In this document: in pieces, positions 1 to 11,033 of the stretch
Position numbering within the stretch: the first letter of the stretch is position 1
Layout: each line of letters begins with the position of its first letter
Source: Chryseobacterium gleum
Lineage (GTDB): Bacteria > Bacteroidota > Bacteroidia > Flavobacteriales_D > Crocinitomicaceae
DNA length: 64,000 bases
Reading direction: 5' to 3'
Assembly: GCA_945862165.1 (NCBI GenBank)
Contig: CAMAXI010000003.1
Span: forward strand, 168,437-232,436
Position numbers and translations under genes: made by a program
Notes under the pieces: model-generated
Seen by the model: the letters and a program-made list of their open reading frames with translations, nothing else
Told to the model about the DNA's origin: nothing
The model's database searches: none

Positions 1-3000
1 CATAGGTGTTTCCTGGATCTTTCGTCAATACAGCTTCGTAGTATTTTTTTGATTCACTATATTCTTTCGTTGCAAATTTTTGATCCGCTACTGCAATTAA
101 TCGTTTTATTTCCTCTTGTTTTTTAGTTATTTCATCTGTTCTTTTCTTCGCTTCATCTGCTTTTTTATCCTCTTCCAATTTTTTAGCTGCAGCAATTTTA
201 TCAGACTCGGCCTTCTTCGCTGCTGCAATAGAATCTGCTTCCGCTTTCTTTCTTGCTTCAGCTTCCTGCGCTTGTCGAAGGGCGGTTTGTCGTTCTTCCT
301 CTAATTTCTTCGCTGCTGCGATGGAATCTGCTTCCGCTTTTTTACGAGCCTCTGCTTCCTGCGCTTGTTTAAGGGATACTTGACGTTCTTCCTCTAACTT
401 TTTAGCTGCTGCGATGGAATCTGCTTCCGCTTGTTTACGAGCCTCTGCTTCCTGCGCTTGTTTAAGGGATGCTTGACGTTCTTCCTCTAACTTTTTAGCT
501 GCTGCGATGGAATCTGCTTCCGCTTTTTTGCGCGCCTCTGCTTCCTGCGCTTGTCGAAGGGCTGCTTGACGTTCTTCTTCTAATTTCTTCGCTGCTGCAA
601 TAGAATCTGCTTCTGCTTTTTTACGTGCTTCTGTTTCCTGGGCTTGTTTAAGGGATGCTTGACGTTCTTCCTCTAACTTTTTAGCTACTGCAATGGAATC
701 TGCTTCCGCTTTTTTGCGCGCCTCTGCTTCCTGCGCTTTTTTAAGGGCTGCTTGACGTTCTTCCTCTAACTTTTTAGCTGCTGCGATGGAATCTGCTTCC
801 GCTTTCTTACGCGCTTCTGCTTCCTGAGCTTGTTTAAGGGCTACTTGACGTTCTTCCTCTAATTTCTTTGCTGCTGCAATGGAATCTGCTTCTGCTTTTT
901 TACGAGCTGTTTCCTGAGCTTGTCGAAGGACTAACTCCTCAGCTTGTTTAAGGGATGCTTGACGTTCTTCTTCTAATTTCTTCGCTGCTGCAATGGAATC
1001 TGCTTCCGCTTTTTTACGAGCTGTTTCCTGAGCTTGTTTAATGGTTGCTTGACGTTCTTCCTCTAACTTTTTAGCTGCTGCAATAGAATCTGCTTCCGCT
1101 TTTTTGCGCGCCACTGCTTCCTGTGCTTGACGAAGGGCTGCTTGACGTTCTTCTTCCAATTTCTTAGCTGCTGCAATAGAATCTGCTTCCGCTTTTTTGC
1201 GAGCTGTTTCCTGAGCTTGTCGAAGGGCTAACTCCTCAGCTTGTTTAAGGGCTGCTTGACGTTCTTCCTCTAACTTTCTAGCTGCTGCAAGAGAATCTAC
1301 TTCTGATTTTTTACGAGCTGTTTCCTGAGCTTGTCGAAGGGCTAACTCCTGAGCTTGTTTAAGGACGGCTTGACGCTCTTCTTCTAATTTCTTAGCTGCT
1401 GCGATGGAATCTGCTTCCGTTTTTTTACGAGACTCTGCTTCCTGCGCTTGTCGAATGGATGCTTGACGTTCTTCTTCTAACTTCTTTGCTGCTGCGATGG
1501 AATCTGCTTCCGCTTTTTTACGAGCCTCTGCTTCCTGAGCTTGACGAAGGGCTGCTTGACGTTCTTCCTCTAACTTTTTAGCTGCCGCGATAGAATCTGC
1601 TTCCGCTTTTTTACGAGCCTCTGCTTCCTGCGCTTGTCGAAGGGCTGCTTGACGTTCTTCTTCTAACTTCTTTGCTGCTGCAATAGAATCTGCTTCCGCT
1701 TTTTTACGAGCTTCTGCTTCCTGAGCTTGTTTAAGGACTGCTTGACGTTCTTCCTCTAACTTTTTAGCTGCCGCGATAGAATCTGTTTCCGCTTTCTTAC
1801 GTGCTTCTGCTTCCTGAGCTTGTTTAAGGGCTGCTTGACGTTCTTCTTCTAGTTTCTTTACTGCTGCAATAGAATCTGCTTCCGCTTTTTTACGCGCTTC
1901 TGCTTCCTGCGCTTGTTTAAGGGATGCTTGGCGTTCTTCCTCTAACTTTTTAGCTGCTGCGATGGAATCTGCTTCTGCTTTTAAACGAGCCTCTGCTTCC
2001 TGCGCTTGTTTAAGGGATGCTTGACGTTCTTCTTCTAACTTCTTTGCTGCTGTGATAGAATCTGCTTCCACTTTTAAACGTGCTGTTTCTAATGCTGTTT
2101 CTGCTTGCATTTTATTTATTGCATCAATTCGATCTTTTGCTTCTTGTCCATCTATGATTTTCAAGGCATCGTTATATTTATTTACCGCTTGTTCGTATAG
2201 CTTCGAGTTTTCTAGAGTTCTACCCTCTGCAAACAAGGTTTGGTATTTGTTTTTCTTATCTTTTAATAGTTGGTTATCAATTATTAACTTATCAATTTCT
2301 TTCAGTTTTATGACAGCTTGAGGTCTTAATTTATCGCTATTTTTAGCTTCTTGAAATTTTATCTTTGCTTCTTCGAAATTCCCCGCAACTAAAGCCAATT
2401 CTCCTGCTTCCATTGCTGCTTGAAATTTTTCATTTTGTTTTGTTATAAGCAATTCTTGAGAAATTTTAGTGTCCATTTCGCTTATTTTAACTTTTACAAA
2501 AACTTGGGTTGGATCAATTTGTTGGGCTAATAAAAATTTATTTTTAGCTTCGGTCCAATTAGATACACTAATTTCAATATTTGCTTCAGATATTGTTCTA
2601 TCAAATTCTTTTTTAATTTCTTCTCTTTTAGCTAATTCATCTGCTGCTTTTTTAGCTTTTAATTGTTCCACTTCTTTCATTAAGGCAGTTACATGAGATA
2701 ACATTCTCTCTGCCATATCTATATTAAATATAATACCATTCTCTTGATTATAGTAGTATTCGGTACCAGGAGTGTTTTTAACATACGAAAAATCAATCGT
2801 AGGATATTCGTCAAATAAATAAACGTCACATGTTGGACTTCCTTTAGTAGGATCTGCACTCTCTTCCTTCATGGTTTCTTCATTGATATCCAAAAGATTT
2901 ACAATTACAGATCGTGTAACTTTTCCTGTCTTGGAAATTTCAATTGTATATTTTTTTCCAGAATCTAAAATTAAACGAACTACCCCCGATGCTGAAGTAA

Positions 3001-3169
3001 TTTTGGATTGAACAACAGTCGCACCATCATACACTGTAACGTTAGCCCCTGGTTCATTTTTATTTGAATTATAATTTACAGCATGTACTAAGAATGGAAT
3101 ATCTAGTTGTGAGAATGCATCATTAATAAAGATGCAAGCAAAAAAAATGACTAGAAAAATTCGTTTCAT
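1..3169 (-). CDS. secreted giant coiled-coil repeat protein, 3' end beyond the window
   Basis: The frame is open from the ATG at 3169 to the left edge, giving more than 1055 residues without a stop, so the gene is partial. The first ~20 residues form a signal peptide (MKRIFLVIFFACIF.. ending ..AFSQ). Residues ~21-95 resemble a beta-sandwich carboxypeptidase-regulatory-like domain (GANVTVYDG, SGVVRLIL). Residues ~150-365 are helical, TPR-like and charged. From about residue 366 to 985 there are some 20 copies of a 31-residue unit with the core AAAKKLEEERQASLKQAQEA, encoded by 93-bp DNA repeats. After them a TPR-like segment begins (FATKEYSESKKYYEAVL) and continues past the edge. The role is unknown; a long periplasmic or envelope-spanning rod is an inference. 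It is transcribed divergently from the receptor at 3369. Confidence 0.9.
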   Translation of the reverse strand, partial: MKRIFLVIFFACIFINDAFSQLDIPFLVHAVNYNSNKNEPGANVTVYDGATVVQSKITSASGVVRLILDSGKKYTIEISKTGKVTRSVIVNLLDINEETMKEESADPTKGSPTCDVYLFDEYPTIDFSYVKNTPGTEYYYNQENGIIFNIDMAERMLSHVTALMKEVEQLKAKKAADELAKREEIKKEFDRTISEANIEISVSNWTEAKNKFLLAQQIDPTQVFVKVKISEMDTKISQELLITKQNEKFQAAMEAGELALVAGNFEEAKIKFQEAKNSDKLRPQAVIKLKEIDKLIIDNQLLKDKKNKYQTLFAEGRTLENSKLYEQAVNKYNDALKIIDGQEAKDRIDAINKMQAETALETARLKVEADSITAAKKLEEERQASLKQAQEAEARLKAEADSIAAAKKLEEERQASLKQAQEAEARKKAEADSIAAVKKLEEERQAALKQAQEAEARKKAETDSIAAAKKLEEERQAVLKQAQEAEARKKAEADSIAAAKKLEEERQAALRQAQEAEARKKAEADSIAAAKKLEEERQAALRQAQEAEARKKAEADSIAAAKKLEEERQASIRQAQEAESRKKTEADSIAAAKKLEEERQAVLKQAQELALRQAQETARKKSEVDSLAAARKLEEERQAALKQAEELALRQAQETARKKAEADSIAAAKKLEEERQAALRQAQEAVARKKAEADSIAAAKKLEEERQATIKQAQETARKKAEADSIAAAKKLEEERQASLKQAEELVLRQAQETARKKAEADSIAAAKKLEEERQVALKQAQEAEARKKAEADSIAAAKKLEEERQAALKKAQEAEARKKAEADSIAVAKKLEEERQASLKQAQETEARKKAEADSIAAAKKLEEERQAALRQAQEAEARKKAEADSIAAAKKLEEERQASLKQAQEAEARKQAEADSIAAAKKLEEERQVSLKQAQEAEARKKAEADSIAAAKKLEEERQTALRQAQEAEARKKAEADSIAAAKKAESDKIAAAKKLEEDKKADEAKKRTDEITKKQEEIKRLIAVADQKFATKEYSESKKYYEAVLTKDPGNTY
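204..2080 (-). repeat. about 20 in-frame 93-bp tandem repeats inside the giant coiled-coil gene
   Basis: The marker gaatct recurs at 231, 324, 417, 510, 603, 696, 789, 882, 996, 1086, 1179, 1293, 1407, 1500, 1593, 1686, 1779, 1872, 1965 and 2058. The period is 93 bp (31 residues). Three units are 114 bp because seven residues (a second LRQA-type block) are added, and one is 90 bp. All length changes are multiples of three, so the repeats are kept as protein. Copies differ mostly at third positions, which suggests that they are old or purified by selection. Confidence 0.95.
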
Positions 3170-3341
3170 AAATTTTATAAAAATCAGCACAAAAATGCCA
3201 AAAAAAAATAAGAAAATCTAGTCTACGCCAATGTATCTATTATATTTATCCTATCCCGTGTTCTATAAATTATAGATTTACAATTCAAACATAAAATTCA
3301 ATAATTCAACTTTTTTTAATAAAATCATTCACATAAAAAAA

Positions 3342-3349
3342 TACTTTTG
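3342..3349 (+). promoter_or_regulatory. Bacteroidota -7 element upstream of the TonB-type receptor
   Basis: TACTTTTG matches the TAnnTTTG consensus of Bacteroidota housekeeping promoters and lies 20 bp before the ATG. I see no good TTTG box at the normal distance upstream. Confidence 0.45.
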
Positions 3350-3368
3350 TATTCCTAAAAGAAATATA

Positions 3369-5750
3369 ATGAAATCACCTATTAAACTTGTTCTAAGTAT
3401 ACTGGCTACATTAGTTCTAACGCAAAGTGTTTACGGACAAAATATCGGACAAACGATTAAAGGATCTGTGGTAGACAAACAATCTCAACAGCCATTAAAG
3501 GGAGTTCAAATTTCTATTCTTGGGACGGAGCCATTATTTAGCACAGTGACTGATAGTAATGGTAATTATCGAATCTTAGAAGTGTTTTCAGGCAGGTATG
3601 ATATACAAGCGCTTTTTAAAGGATACAAAAATGTAACTATTCCTGACGTTGTAGTAACATCTGGAAAAGAGGTTATACTTGATTTTTCACTCGATGAAAA
3701 CGTTACTCAATTAGAAATTGCTAAAATTTCAACTGGAAAAAAGAATGAAACAAACAATGAAATGTCATCCGTGAGTGCACGCTCTTTTAGTACAGAAGAA
3801 GTAAATAGATATGCTGGTGGACGTTCTGACCCATCGCGATTGGTTGCAAACTTTGCAGGTGTTAGTAGTCCTGATGATTCAAGAAATGACATTGTAATTA
3901 GAGGTAATTCACCTACAGGAGTACTTTGGCGTATTGAGGGTTTAAATATTCCAAACCCAAATCACTTTTCGACGATTGGCACTACTGGAGGTCCGGTAAG
4001 CGCACTAAACACCAATATGTTAAAAAATTCAGACTTCTTTACTTCTGCTTTTCCATCGGAATATGGAAATGCGAATGCTGGAGTATTTGATTTAGGTTTT
4101 CGAAAAGGTAATTCTGACAAACGCGAACACACTTTTCAAATTGGTGCATTGACAGGTATTGAAGCAATGACAGAAGGGCCAATAAACAAAGAAAAAGGTT
4201 CCTCCTATTTAATTGCATATCGTTATTCATTTACCGGAGTTGCTCAAGCAATTGGGTTGCCAATTGGGACAGCAGCAACACCATTTTACCAAGATATTTC
4301 ATTCAAAATAAACGGTGCCAAAACAAAATTCGGAAAGTTTGTACTCTTTGGTTTAGGTGGTGTCAGCAAAATAGACTTTGACCACAACAAAGTAGATAGT
4401 ACCGATTTATTTGCCTATCCAAACCGCGATAGTTATTTCAAAAGTAAAGTAGGTTTGGTTGGATTGAGTCATACTATTCGTGTGAATGATAAATCCTATT
4501 TTAAGACAGTTGTTGGTGTCTCCTATTTAGGTTCAGATTATGACGAAGACACTATTAACAAACAAACTTCTGCAGTTACTCGTGTTATAGAAAACGCAAC
4601 AGAACAATTACGCTATATAGCAAATACCTCTTTCAATTCCAAAATCAATTCTAAATTATTTGTGAAAATTGGATTTATAGAAGAATTAATAAATCTCAAT
4701 TTATTTTACAGAAACAGAACTTTTACTCCGGATTGGACGCAAATCTGGGATTTTAAAGACTATACATCTTTATTACAAGGGTATGCACAAATCAAATATA
4801 GTTTTACAGAAAAACTGACGTTAAACGCTGGTTTACACAGTCAATTTTTAACTTTAAATAACTCAAAGTCAATTGAGCCACGTGCAGGTTTAAAATATCA
4901 AGTTAATGAAAAAAACATATTTAGTGCAGGTGTTGGTGTACACTCTCAAATGCAACCTACGGATGTGTATTTCTACAGAACAAAGCTTATCGATAATTCC
5001 TATATACAATCCAATAAAAATTTAGATTTTACACGAAGTGTACATTATGTTCTAGGCTATGATTTCTTTCCTGCGAAAAATTGGAGATTTAAATCTGAAA
5101 TCTACTACCAGCATTTATTTAACATTCCTGTATCTAATTCCGATAGTAGTTACTCCATCTTAAATGTTGGGGCTAGTTTTATACCAAACGAGCAAGGATA
5201 CTTAGTAAACAAGGGGACAGGTGAAAATTATGGAATTGAATTAACCATTGAAAAATTCTTCAGTAAAGGTTACTACGGATTAGCAACAGGTTCACTCTAT
5301 CAATCTACCTATAAAGGCACTGATTTAAAAACACATAACACAGCTTTTAATGGTCAATATGTTGCCAATTTATTGGTTGGTAAAGAGTTTTTATTAGGAA
5401 AAGAAAAAAAGAATCGATTTACGATCGATATTAAAATGACAACTGCTGGCGGAAGGTATTTCACACCGATTGATTTAGCCGCATCACAAGCCGCTGGTAT
5501 TCAAATTTCCCAAAAAGGGGATGTTGCTTTTTCTGAACGTAATCCTGCTTTTTATCGTTTAGATATTAAATTTGGGTTTGTTAAAAATAGTACAAAACAC
5601 AAATTGTCTCAATCCATCTTTTTTGATATTCAAAACGTAACTAATCACAAAAATGTATTTGCACAGCGATATAACCCGGTAAAAAACACAATTAACACAG
5701 CATATCAAATCGGATTCTTCCCAAACTTCGTTTACAAAATTCAATTTTAA
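3369..5750 (+). CDS. TonB-dependent receptor-like outer-membrane protein
   Basis: 793 residues. A signal peptide (residues 1-23, ..SVYGQ) is followed by a carboxypeptidase-regulatory-like domain (~27-110, IKGSVVDKQSQQPLKGV), a plug domain (~135-240, with VIRGNSPTGVLWRIEG) and a long beta-barrel ending in IQF, a typical aromatic outer-membrane C-terminus. Such proteins import substrates across the outer membrane using TonB energy; the substrate cannot be read from sequence. No SusD partner lies next to it, so it is not a classical glycan-uptake pair. A promoter-like TACTTTTG sits at 3342-3349. Confidence 0.88.
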   Translation: MKSPIKLVLSILATLVLTQSVYGQNIGQTIKGSVVDKQSQQPLKGVQISILGTEPLFSTVTDSNGNYRILEVFSGRYDIQALFKGYKNVTIPDVVVTSGKEVILDFSLDENVTQLEIAKISTGKKNETNNEMSSVSARSFSTEEVNRYAGGRSDPSRLVANFAGVSSPDDSRNDIVIRGNSPTGVLWRIEGLNIPNPNHFSTIGTTGGPVSALNTNMLKNSDFFTSAFPSEYGNANAGVFDLGFRKGNSDKREHTFQIGALTGIEAMTEGPINKEKGSSYLIAYRYSFTGVAQAIGLPIGTAATPFYQDISFKINGAKTKFGKFVLFGLGGVSKIDFDHNKVDSTDLFAYPNRDSYFKSKVGLVGLSHTIRVNDKSYFKTVVGVSYLGSDYDEDTINKQTSAVTRVIENATEQLRYIANTSFNSKINSKLFVKIGFIEELINLNLFYRNRTFTPDWTQIWDFKDYTSLLQGYAQIKYSFTEKLTLNAGLHSQFLTLNNSKSIEPRAGLKYQVNEKNIFSAGVGVHSQMQPTDVYFYRTKLIDNSYIQSNKNLDFTRSVHYVLGYDFFPAKNWRFKSEIYYQHLFNIPVSNSDSSYSILNVGASFIPNEQGYLVNKGTGENYGIELTIEKFFSKGYYGLATGSLYQSTYKGTDLKTHNTAFNGQYVANLLVGKEFLLGKEKKNRFTIDIKMTTAGGRYFTPIDLAASQAAGIQISQKGDVAFSERNPAFYRLDIKFGFVKNSTKHKLSQSIFFDIQNVTNHKNVFAQRYNPVKNTINTAYQIGFFPNFVYKIQF

Positions 5751-5764
5751 CCTTCTATTGAACT

Positions 5765-5889
5765 ATGGTTAAATCTATGAGACGTTTCTTTATTTGATCA
5801 CTTTAGGAATCATTATTTTACTGCTGATTCTTGTGTTTCTCCATGACATTGAGCCCTTAGTGTTAAAAATTTCCTACTTTATACCATAG
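5765..5889 (+). pseudogene. possible frameshifted small membrane protein
   Basis: An ATG at 5765 opens MVKSMRR and hits a stop at 5795-5797. One base back, the frame starting at 5785 reads FLYLITLGIIILLLILVFL and continues HDIEPLVLKISYFIP to a TAG at 5887-5889. Joined across a one-base shift at about 5784 this would be a ~42-residue single-span membrane protein. It may equally be read from a TTG start at 5794. No family is recognised and chance cannot be excluded for such a short AT-rich stretch. Confidence 0.25.
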
Positions 5890-6018
5890 TAACCTTTGTC
5901 TTAAAACCACTTGCAATTTTAAAAACCACAAAGAAACTTCATCATTTAGTATACTATCAATAAATCTTTACGAACTTTACGCGAAACTTCAATGCTCTTT
6001 GTAGCTAAAAATGTCATC

Positions 6019-7005
6019 ATGGGAAAAAAAATCAAAGAAATCACAAAACCAAAATTACATAGTAATAACAAACACATCGAAGGGTATGATTTTCAAATAC
6101 TAACCAAACACCTCCCAGAACTTCAACCCTTTGTTCGCAAAAACGAATTCAATCAAAAAGACACCATAGACTTCGCGAACCCAGAAGCAGTAAAATTATT
6201 GAATAAAGCCTTGCTACTAGCGCATTACGATATTAACTATTGGGACATTCCAGAAAATTATTTATGTCCCCCAATCCCAGGTAGAGCAGATTATATTCAC
6301 CACGTTGCAGATTTATTGCAGGTGTATAATTACGGAAATATCCCTATGGGTCCTGAAATTAAATGCCTAGACATTGGAACAGGGGCAAATTGTATCTACC
6401 CTATCCTTGGTCACCAAGAATATGGTTGGAGTTTTATCGGTTCAGACATTGATCCCGTATCTGTAGAGTCAGCGAAAAACATTATTTCTAAGAATGAAAA
6501 TTTAAAAGATTTTGTAGAAATACGTTTACAAGAAAATCTAAAAGATTTGTTGTTTGGTGCAATAACAAAAGAAGAAATTATCGACGTAACTTTTTGTAAT
6601 CCACCATTTCACGGAAGTCAAGAAGATGCACTTAAAGGAACTATTCGTAAAGTAACAAATTTAGTTAAGGACAAAGAAGTAGTTCCAACCCTAAATTTTG
6701 GAGGTCAAAGCAACGAACTTTGGTGTGAAGGTGGTGAAGATTGGTTTGTCAATAAATTAATCCGAGAAAGTACAAAATTCGATAAGAATGTTTTTTGGTT
6801 TACTACATTAGTTTCCAAGCAATCAAATTTAAAAAACGCCTATAAAACATTTGAAAAATACCGCGCGTTAGAAGTAAAAACGATACCAATGGGACAGGGA
6901 AATAAAACGAGTCGCATTATCGCTTGGACTTTCTTAACCAAAGAAGAGCAGAAAGAGTGGAAAAATTCACGATGGAATATCGATGCTTCGACAGGCTCAG
7001 CATAA
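6019..7005 (+). CDS. rlmF: 23S rRNA (adenine-1618 N6)-methyltransferase RlmF
   Basis: 328 residues from the ATG at 6019 (MGKKIKEITKPKLH), preferred over the ATG nine codons upstream because RlmF proteins begin at about this point. The SAM-binding motif is LDIGTGANCIYPILG and the adenine-methylase motif IV is CNPPFH. The enzyme methylates N6 of A1618 of 23S rRNA. The family normally ends near the EWKNSRW stretch. The last residues, ASTGSA, and the stop codon come from an intergenic TTCGACAGGCTCAG repeat that follows, so the tail is probably not functional. Confidence 0.93.
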   Translation: MGKKIKEITKPKLHSNNKHIEGYDFQILTKHLPELQPFVRKNEFNQKDTIDFANPEAVKLLNKALLLAHYDINYWDIPENYLCPPIPGRADYIHHVADLLQVYNYGNIPMGPEIKCLDIGTGANCIYPILGHQEYGWSFIGSDIDPVSVESAKNIISKNENLKDFVEIRLQENLKDLLFGAITKEEIIDVTFCNPPFHGSQEDALKGTIRKVTNLVKDKEVVPTLNFGGQSNELWCEGGEDWFVNKLIRESTKFDKNVFWFTTLVSKQSNLKNAYKTFEKYRALEVKTIPMGQGNKTSRIIAWTFLTKEEQKEWKNSRWNIDASTGSA

Positions 7006-7038
7006 ATTTCGACTGGCTCAGTTTAAAATTTGAAAATG
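6986..7038 (+). repeat. TTCGACA..CTCAG interspersed repeat, copy 1 (double)
   Basis: Two tandem versions, CTTCGACAGGCTCAG at 6986-7000 and TTCGACTGGCTCAG at 7008-7021, followed by TTTAAAATTTGAAAATG. Related copies lie at 35636-35668 and 60298-60330. The first overlaps the 3' end of rlmF. Confidence 0.7.
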
Positions 7039-7098
7039 CGTTGTTTAAGTACTAAAAGTTAATACAAAATCGATTTAAGATTTTCCAATAAAACGTTG

Positions 7099-7106
7099 TA
7101 TCTTTG
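7099..7106 (+). promoter_or_regulatory. -7 promoter element of the ABC-F gene
   Basis: TATCTTTG matches TAnnTTTG exactly, 18 bp before the ATG at 7125. A TTTA box at 7074-7077 could be the upstream element with a 21-bp spacer. Confidence 0.55.
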
Positions 7107-7112
7107 CGCTAA

Positions 7113-8747
<1,635 letters not shown>

Positions 8748-8768
8748 TTGATTTTTTAATTATTGATT

Positions 8769-8797
8769 CCACCTTTTTGCATCGCCCAAAAAGGTGG
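8769..8797. repeat. perfect 11-bp stem-loop in a noncoding repeat-like stretch
   Basis: CCACCTTTTTG (8769-8779) pairs perfectly with CAAAAAGGTGG (8787-8797) around the loop CATCGCC. There is no T tract after it on either strand, so it is not a standard terminator. The surrounding 8748-9015 holds no credible ORF; phrases in it resemble interspersed remnants I know from other Bacteroidota genomes. Confidence 0.6.
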
Positions 8798-9015
8798 AGC
8801 CAAAAAGTCTAGGCCTCTAGGAACTTTCATTGAAAATTAATTTTCATTTCAATGTCTTCACCCAAACTCACAAACGCCTTTAGCTGATTTTCATACTAAA
8901 AATTCAGAAGGCTGGGTTCAAACAAGGGTTTGACTACGTTCCATTGCACTTATTTTCTACAGAAACTTCCTAAATGGCCATTTTATGGTTTCAAAAAAAT
9001 TAATAAAATTCAATC

Positions 9016-10317
9016 CTATTTTTCTGAATCAACATTAATTTTCTCCTCTTTCTTAGGTGATAAAATGAGTCGTAAAGATTGGTCATAGGTAAAATAATTC
9101 CACACCCAGTTTAGAAAGGTTTGTAGTTTGTTTTTTGTACCGATCAAGGAAATAAGATGCACAAACATCCACACACACCAGGCGAAAAATCCTGCGAATT
9201 TCATTTTAGGAAATTCGACAACTGCTAAGTTACGACCAACTGTGGCCATAGAACCTAAATCTTTGTAGACGAATTTCTTCCAAGCACTTGTAGATTTTTG
9301 ATTCAAATTTCTTCCTAATAAACGAGCTTGCTGTATCGCGACTTGCGCGACCTGTGGATGACCTTTTGGATAAGGAATGTCATTCGACATTGAAGCAATA
9401 TCACCAAGCGCAAAAATATTGGAATAGCTATTCACTTGGTTGTATTCGTTTACCGAAATTCGGTTATTTGGTAATATCAATTCCATTTCGATACCTTTCA
9501 GTGCATTTGCTTTTACGCCAGCTGCCCAGATAACCGTTTTCGTTTCAATAGCTTCGCCATTTCCTAACACCAAGATCGAACCATCGTAACTAGTCACATG
9601 TGCTTTTTGAATCAACTGGATACCCAACTTCTGTAAATATTCTTTTGCTTTTTGGGAAGCATGTTCTTTCATTCCACTCAACAAGCGTTCGGCTCCATCC
9701 ACCAAATAAATTTCCATTTCATCAAAATTGATTTCTGGATAATCTTTGGGTAAAATCAACTTTCGCATATCCGCGAGCGACCCGGAAACTTCTACCCCCG
9801 TTGCTCCACCACCTACAATCACCACTGTTAATAATGCTTTGCGTTTCGCTGCATTACTTTCTAATAGCGCTTTTTCAAAGGTATTGAATAAAGTATTACG
9901 AAGGTTTAAGGCTTCCGCCGTAGATTTTAATGGAAGAACATTCGCTTTGATTTGTGCATTGTTATAGAAATTGGTTGTCGCTCCCATCGCAACTACCAAT
10001 TTGTCGTACTTTATAACACCAATATCTGTATACACTTCCTGGTTTGCGGTATCTACCCCTTCCACCGATGTCATACGAAAGTGAAATTGCTTATTTTTCT
10101 GAAACAATTTTCGAAAGGGAAACGAAATAGCACTTGGCTCCAAACCTGCAGTTGCTACTTGATAAAATAAAGGTTGAAATTGATGGTAATTGTTTTTATC
10201 TAACAAAACAATTTGATGCTTTTTAGACGAAAGTTTCTTTGCTAACTCTATCCCTGCAAATCCACCACCAAGAATAACTACTCGTTCTAAATCACTTGAA
10301 GGAATGTTCGCTCCCAT
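9016..10317 (-). CDS. ndh: type II NADH:quinone oxidoreductase (NDH-2)
   Basis: 433 residues. The FAD-binding motif is VVILGGGFAGIELAKKL (~residues 12-28), the NADH-binding motif VVIVGGGATGVEVSG (~165-180), followed by the FAD-contact motif FALGDIAS. A C-terminal hydrophobic, aromatic stretch (FFAWCVWMFVHLISLIG) is typical of membrane-attached NDH-2. The enzyme passes electrons from NADH to quinone without pumping protons. It lies 74 bp downstream of pcm on the same strand and may share its transcript. Confidence 0.92.
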   Translation of the reverse strand: MGANIPSSDLERVVILGGGFAGIELAKKLSSKKHQIVLLDKNNYHQFQPLFYQVATAGLEPSAISFPFRKLFQKNKQFHFRMTSVEGVDTANQEVYTDIGVIKYDKLVVAMGATTNFYNNAQIKANVLPLKSTAEALNLRNTLFNTFEKALLESNAAKRKALLTVVIVGGGATGVEVSGSLADMRKLILPKDYPEINFDEMEIYLVDGAERLLSGMKEHASQKAKEYLQKLGIQLIQKAHVTSYDGSILVLGNGEAIETKTVIWAAGVKANALKGIEMELILPNNRISVNEYNQVNSYSNIFALGDIASMSNDIPYPKGHPQVAQVAIQQARLLGRNLNQKSTSAWKKFVYKDLGSMATVGRNLAVVEFPKMKFAGFFAWCVWMFVHLISLIGTKNKLQTFLNWVWNYFTYDQSLRLILSPKKEEKINVDSEK

Positions 10318-10391
10318 GTAGTTTGAATTAAAAATGTATGATGAAGGTAGTGAAAAAAGTATGTGAAATTTAAATCTTTCAATTAAAATTT

Positions 10392-11033
10392 CTATTTCGT
10401 ATTCTCCAACATCGGAACAAAGCTAAACACCCCAAATTCTTCGGTTTTGAACTCTGTATCTGAAATTTTGGTAATACGTTGCATTAATTGTGTTTCTCCT
10501 TCTCCGATAGGAATTACTAGCATTCCTCCTACTTTTAATTGTTGTAAAAGTGCATCTGGAATGTATGGCGCGCCACAGGTCACTAATATTTTATCGAAAG
10601 GTGCATCTAGCGGTCTTCCTTTGTATCCATCCCCATAAAACAATTTAGGATTGTAATGCATGTGATGAATGATAGGCTTTGCTTTTAGATATAATTCTTT
10701 TTGGCGTTCAATGGAAAACACTTTCATTCCCATTGCACACAAAATCGATGTTTGAAATCCTGAACCTGTTCCGATTTCTAATACCTTCTCCCCTTTTGTT
10801 AATTGCAATAATTCGGTTTGAAATGCTACCGTATACGGATGGGAAATGGTTTGACCAGCACCAATTTGGAATGCCATGTTGGAATATGCTTGTTTTTCGA
10901 AGGCAAGGTCTAAAAAATAGTGACGCGGAACTTCAAAAAAAGCTTCTAATACTTTCTCATTCGAAATTCCTTTTTGACGTAATTCTTCGATTAGAAGTTT
11001 ACGGAGTCCTTTGTGTTTAAACGAATCTTGCAT
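10392..11033 (-). CDS. pcm: protein-L-isoaspartate O-methyltransferase
   Basis: 213 residues from the ATG at 11033 (MQDSFKHKGLRKLLIEEL); 16 codons upstream in frame look non-coding. The SAM-binding motif is VLEIGTGSGFQTSIL, the family motif VPRHYF is near residue 32, and GGMLVIPIGEG lies near the C-terminus. It repairs isoaspartyl residues in aged proteins. Family length is normal. Confidence 0.93.
   Translation of the reverse strand: MQDSFKHKGLRKLLIEELRQKGISNEKVLEAFFEVPRHYFLDLAFEKQAYSNMAFQIGAGQTISHPYTVAFQTELLQLTKGEKVLEIGTGSGFQTSILCAMGMKVFSIERQKELYLKAKPIIHHMHYNPKLFYGDGYKGRPLDAPFDKILVTCGAPYIPDALLQQLKVGGMLVIPIGEGETQLMQRITKISDTEFKTEEFGVFSFVPMLENTK

Noticed and set aside
116..304. 62-residue phenylalanine-rich ORF on the plus strand
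   Set aside because: It is the antisense of the coiled-coil repeat gene and reads as low-complexity shadow.
204..2080. CRISPR-like or minisatellite array
   Set aside because: The 93-bp units are contiguous, have no unique spacers, keep one open frame and length changes of three; they are protein repeats.
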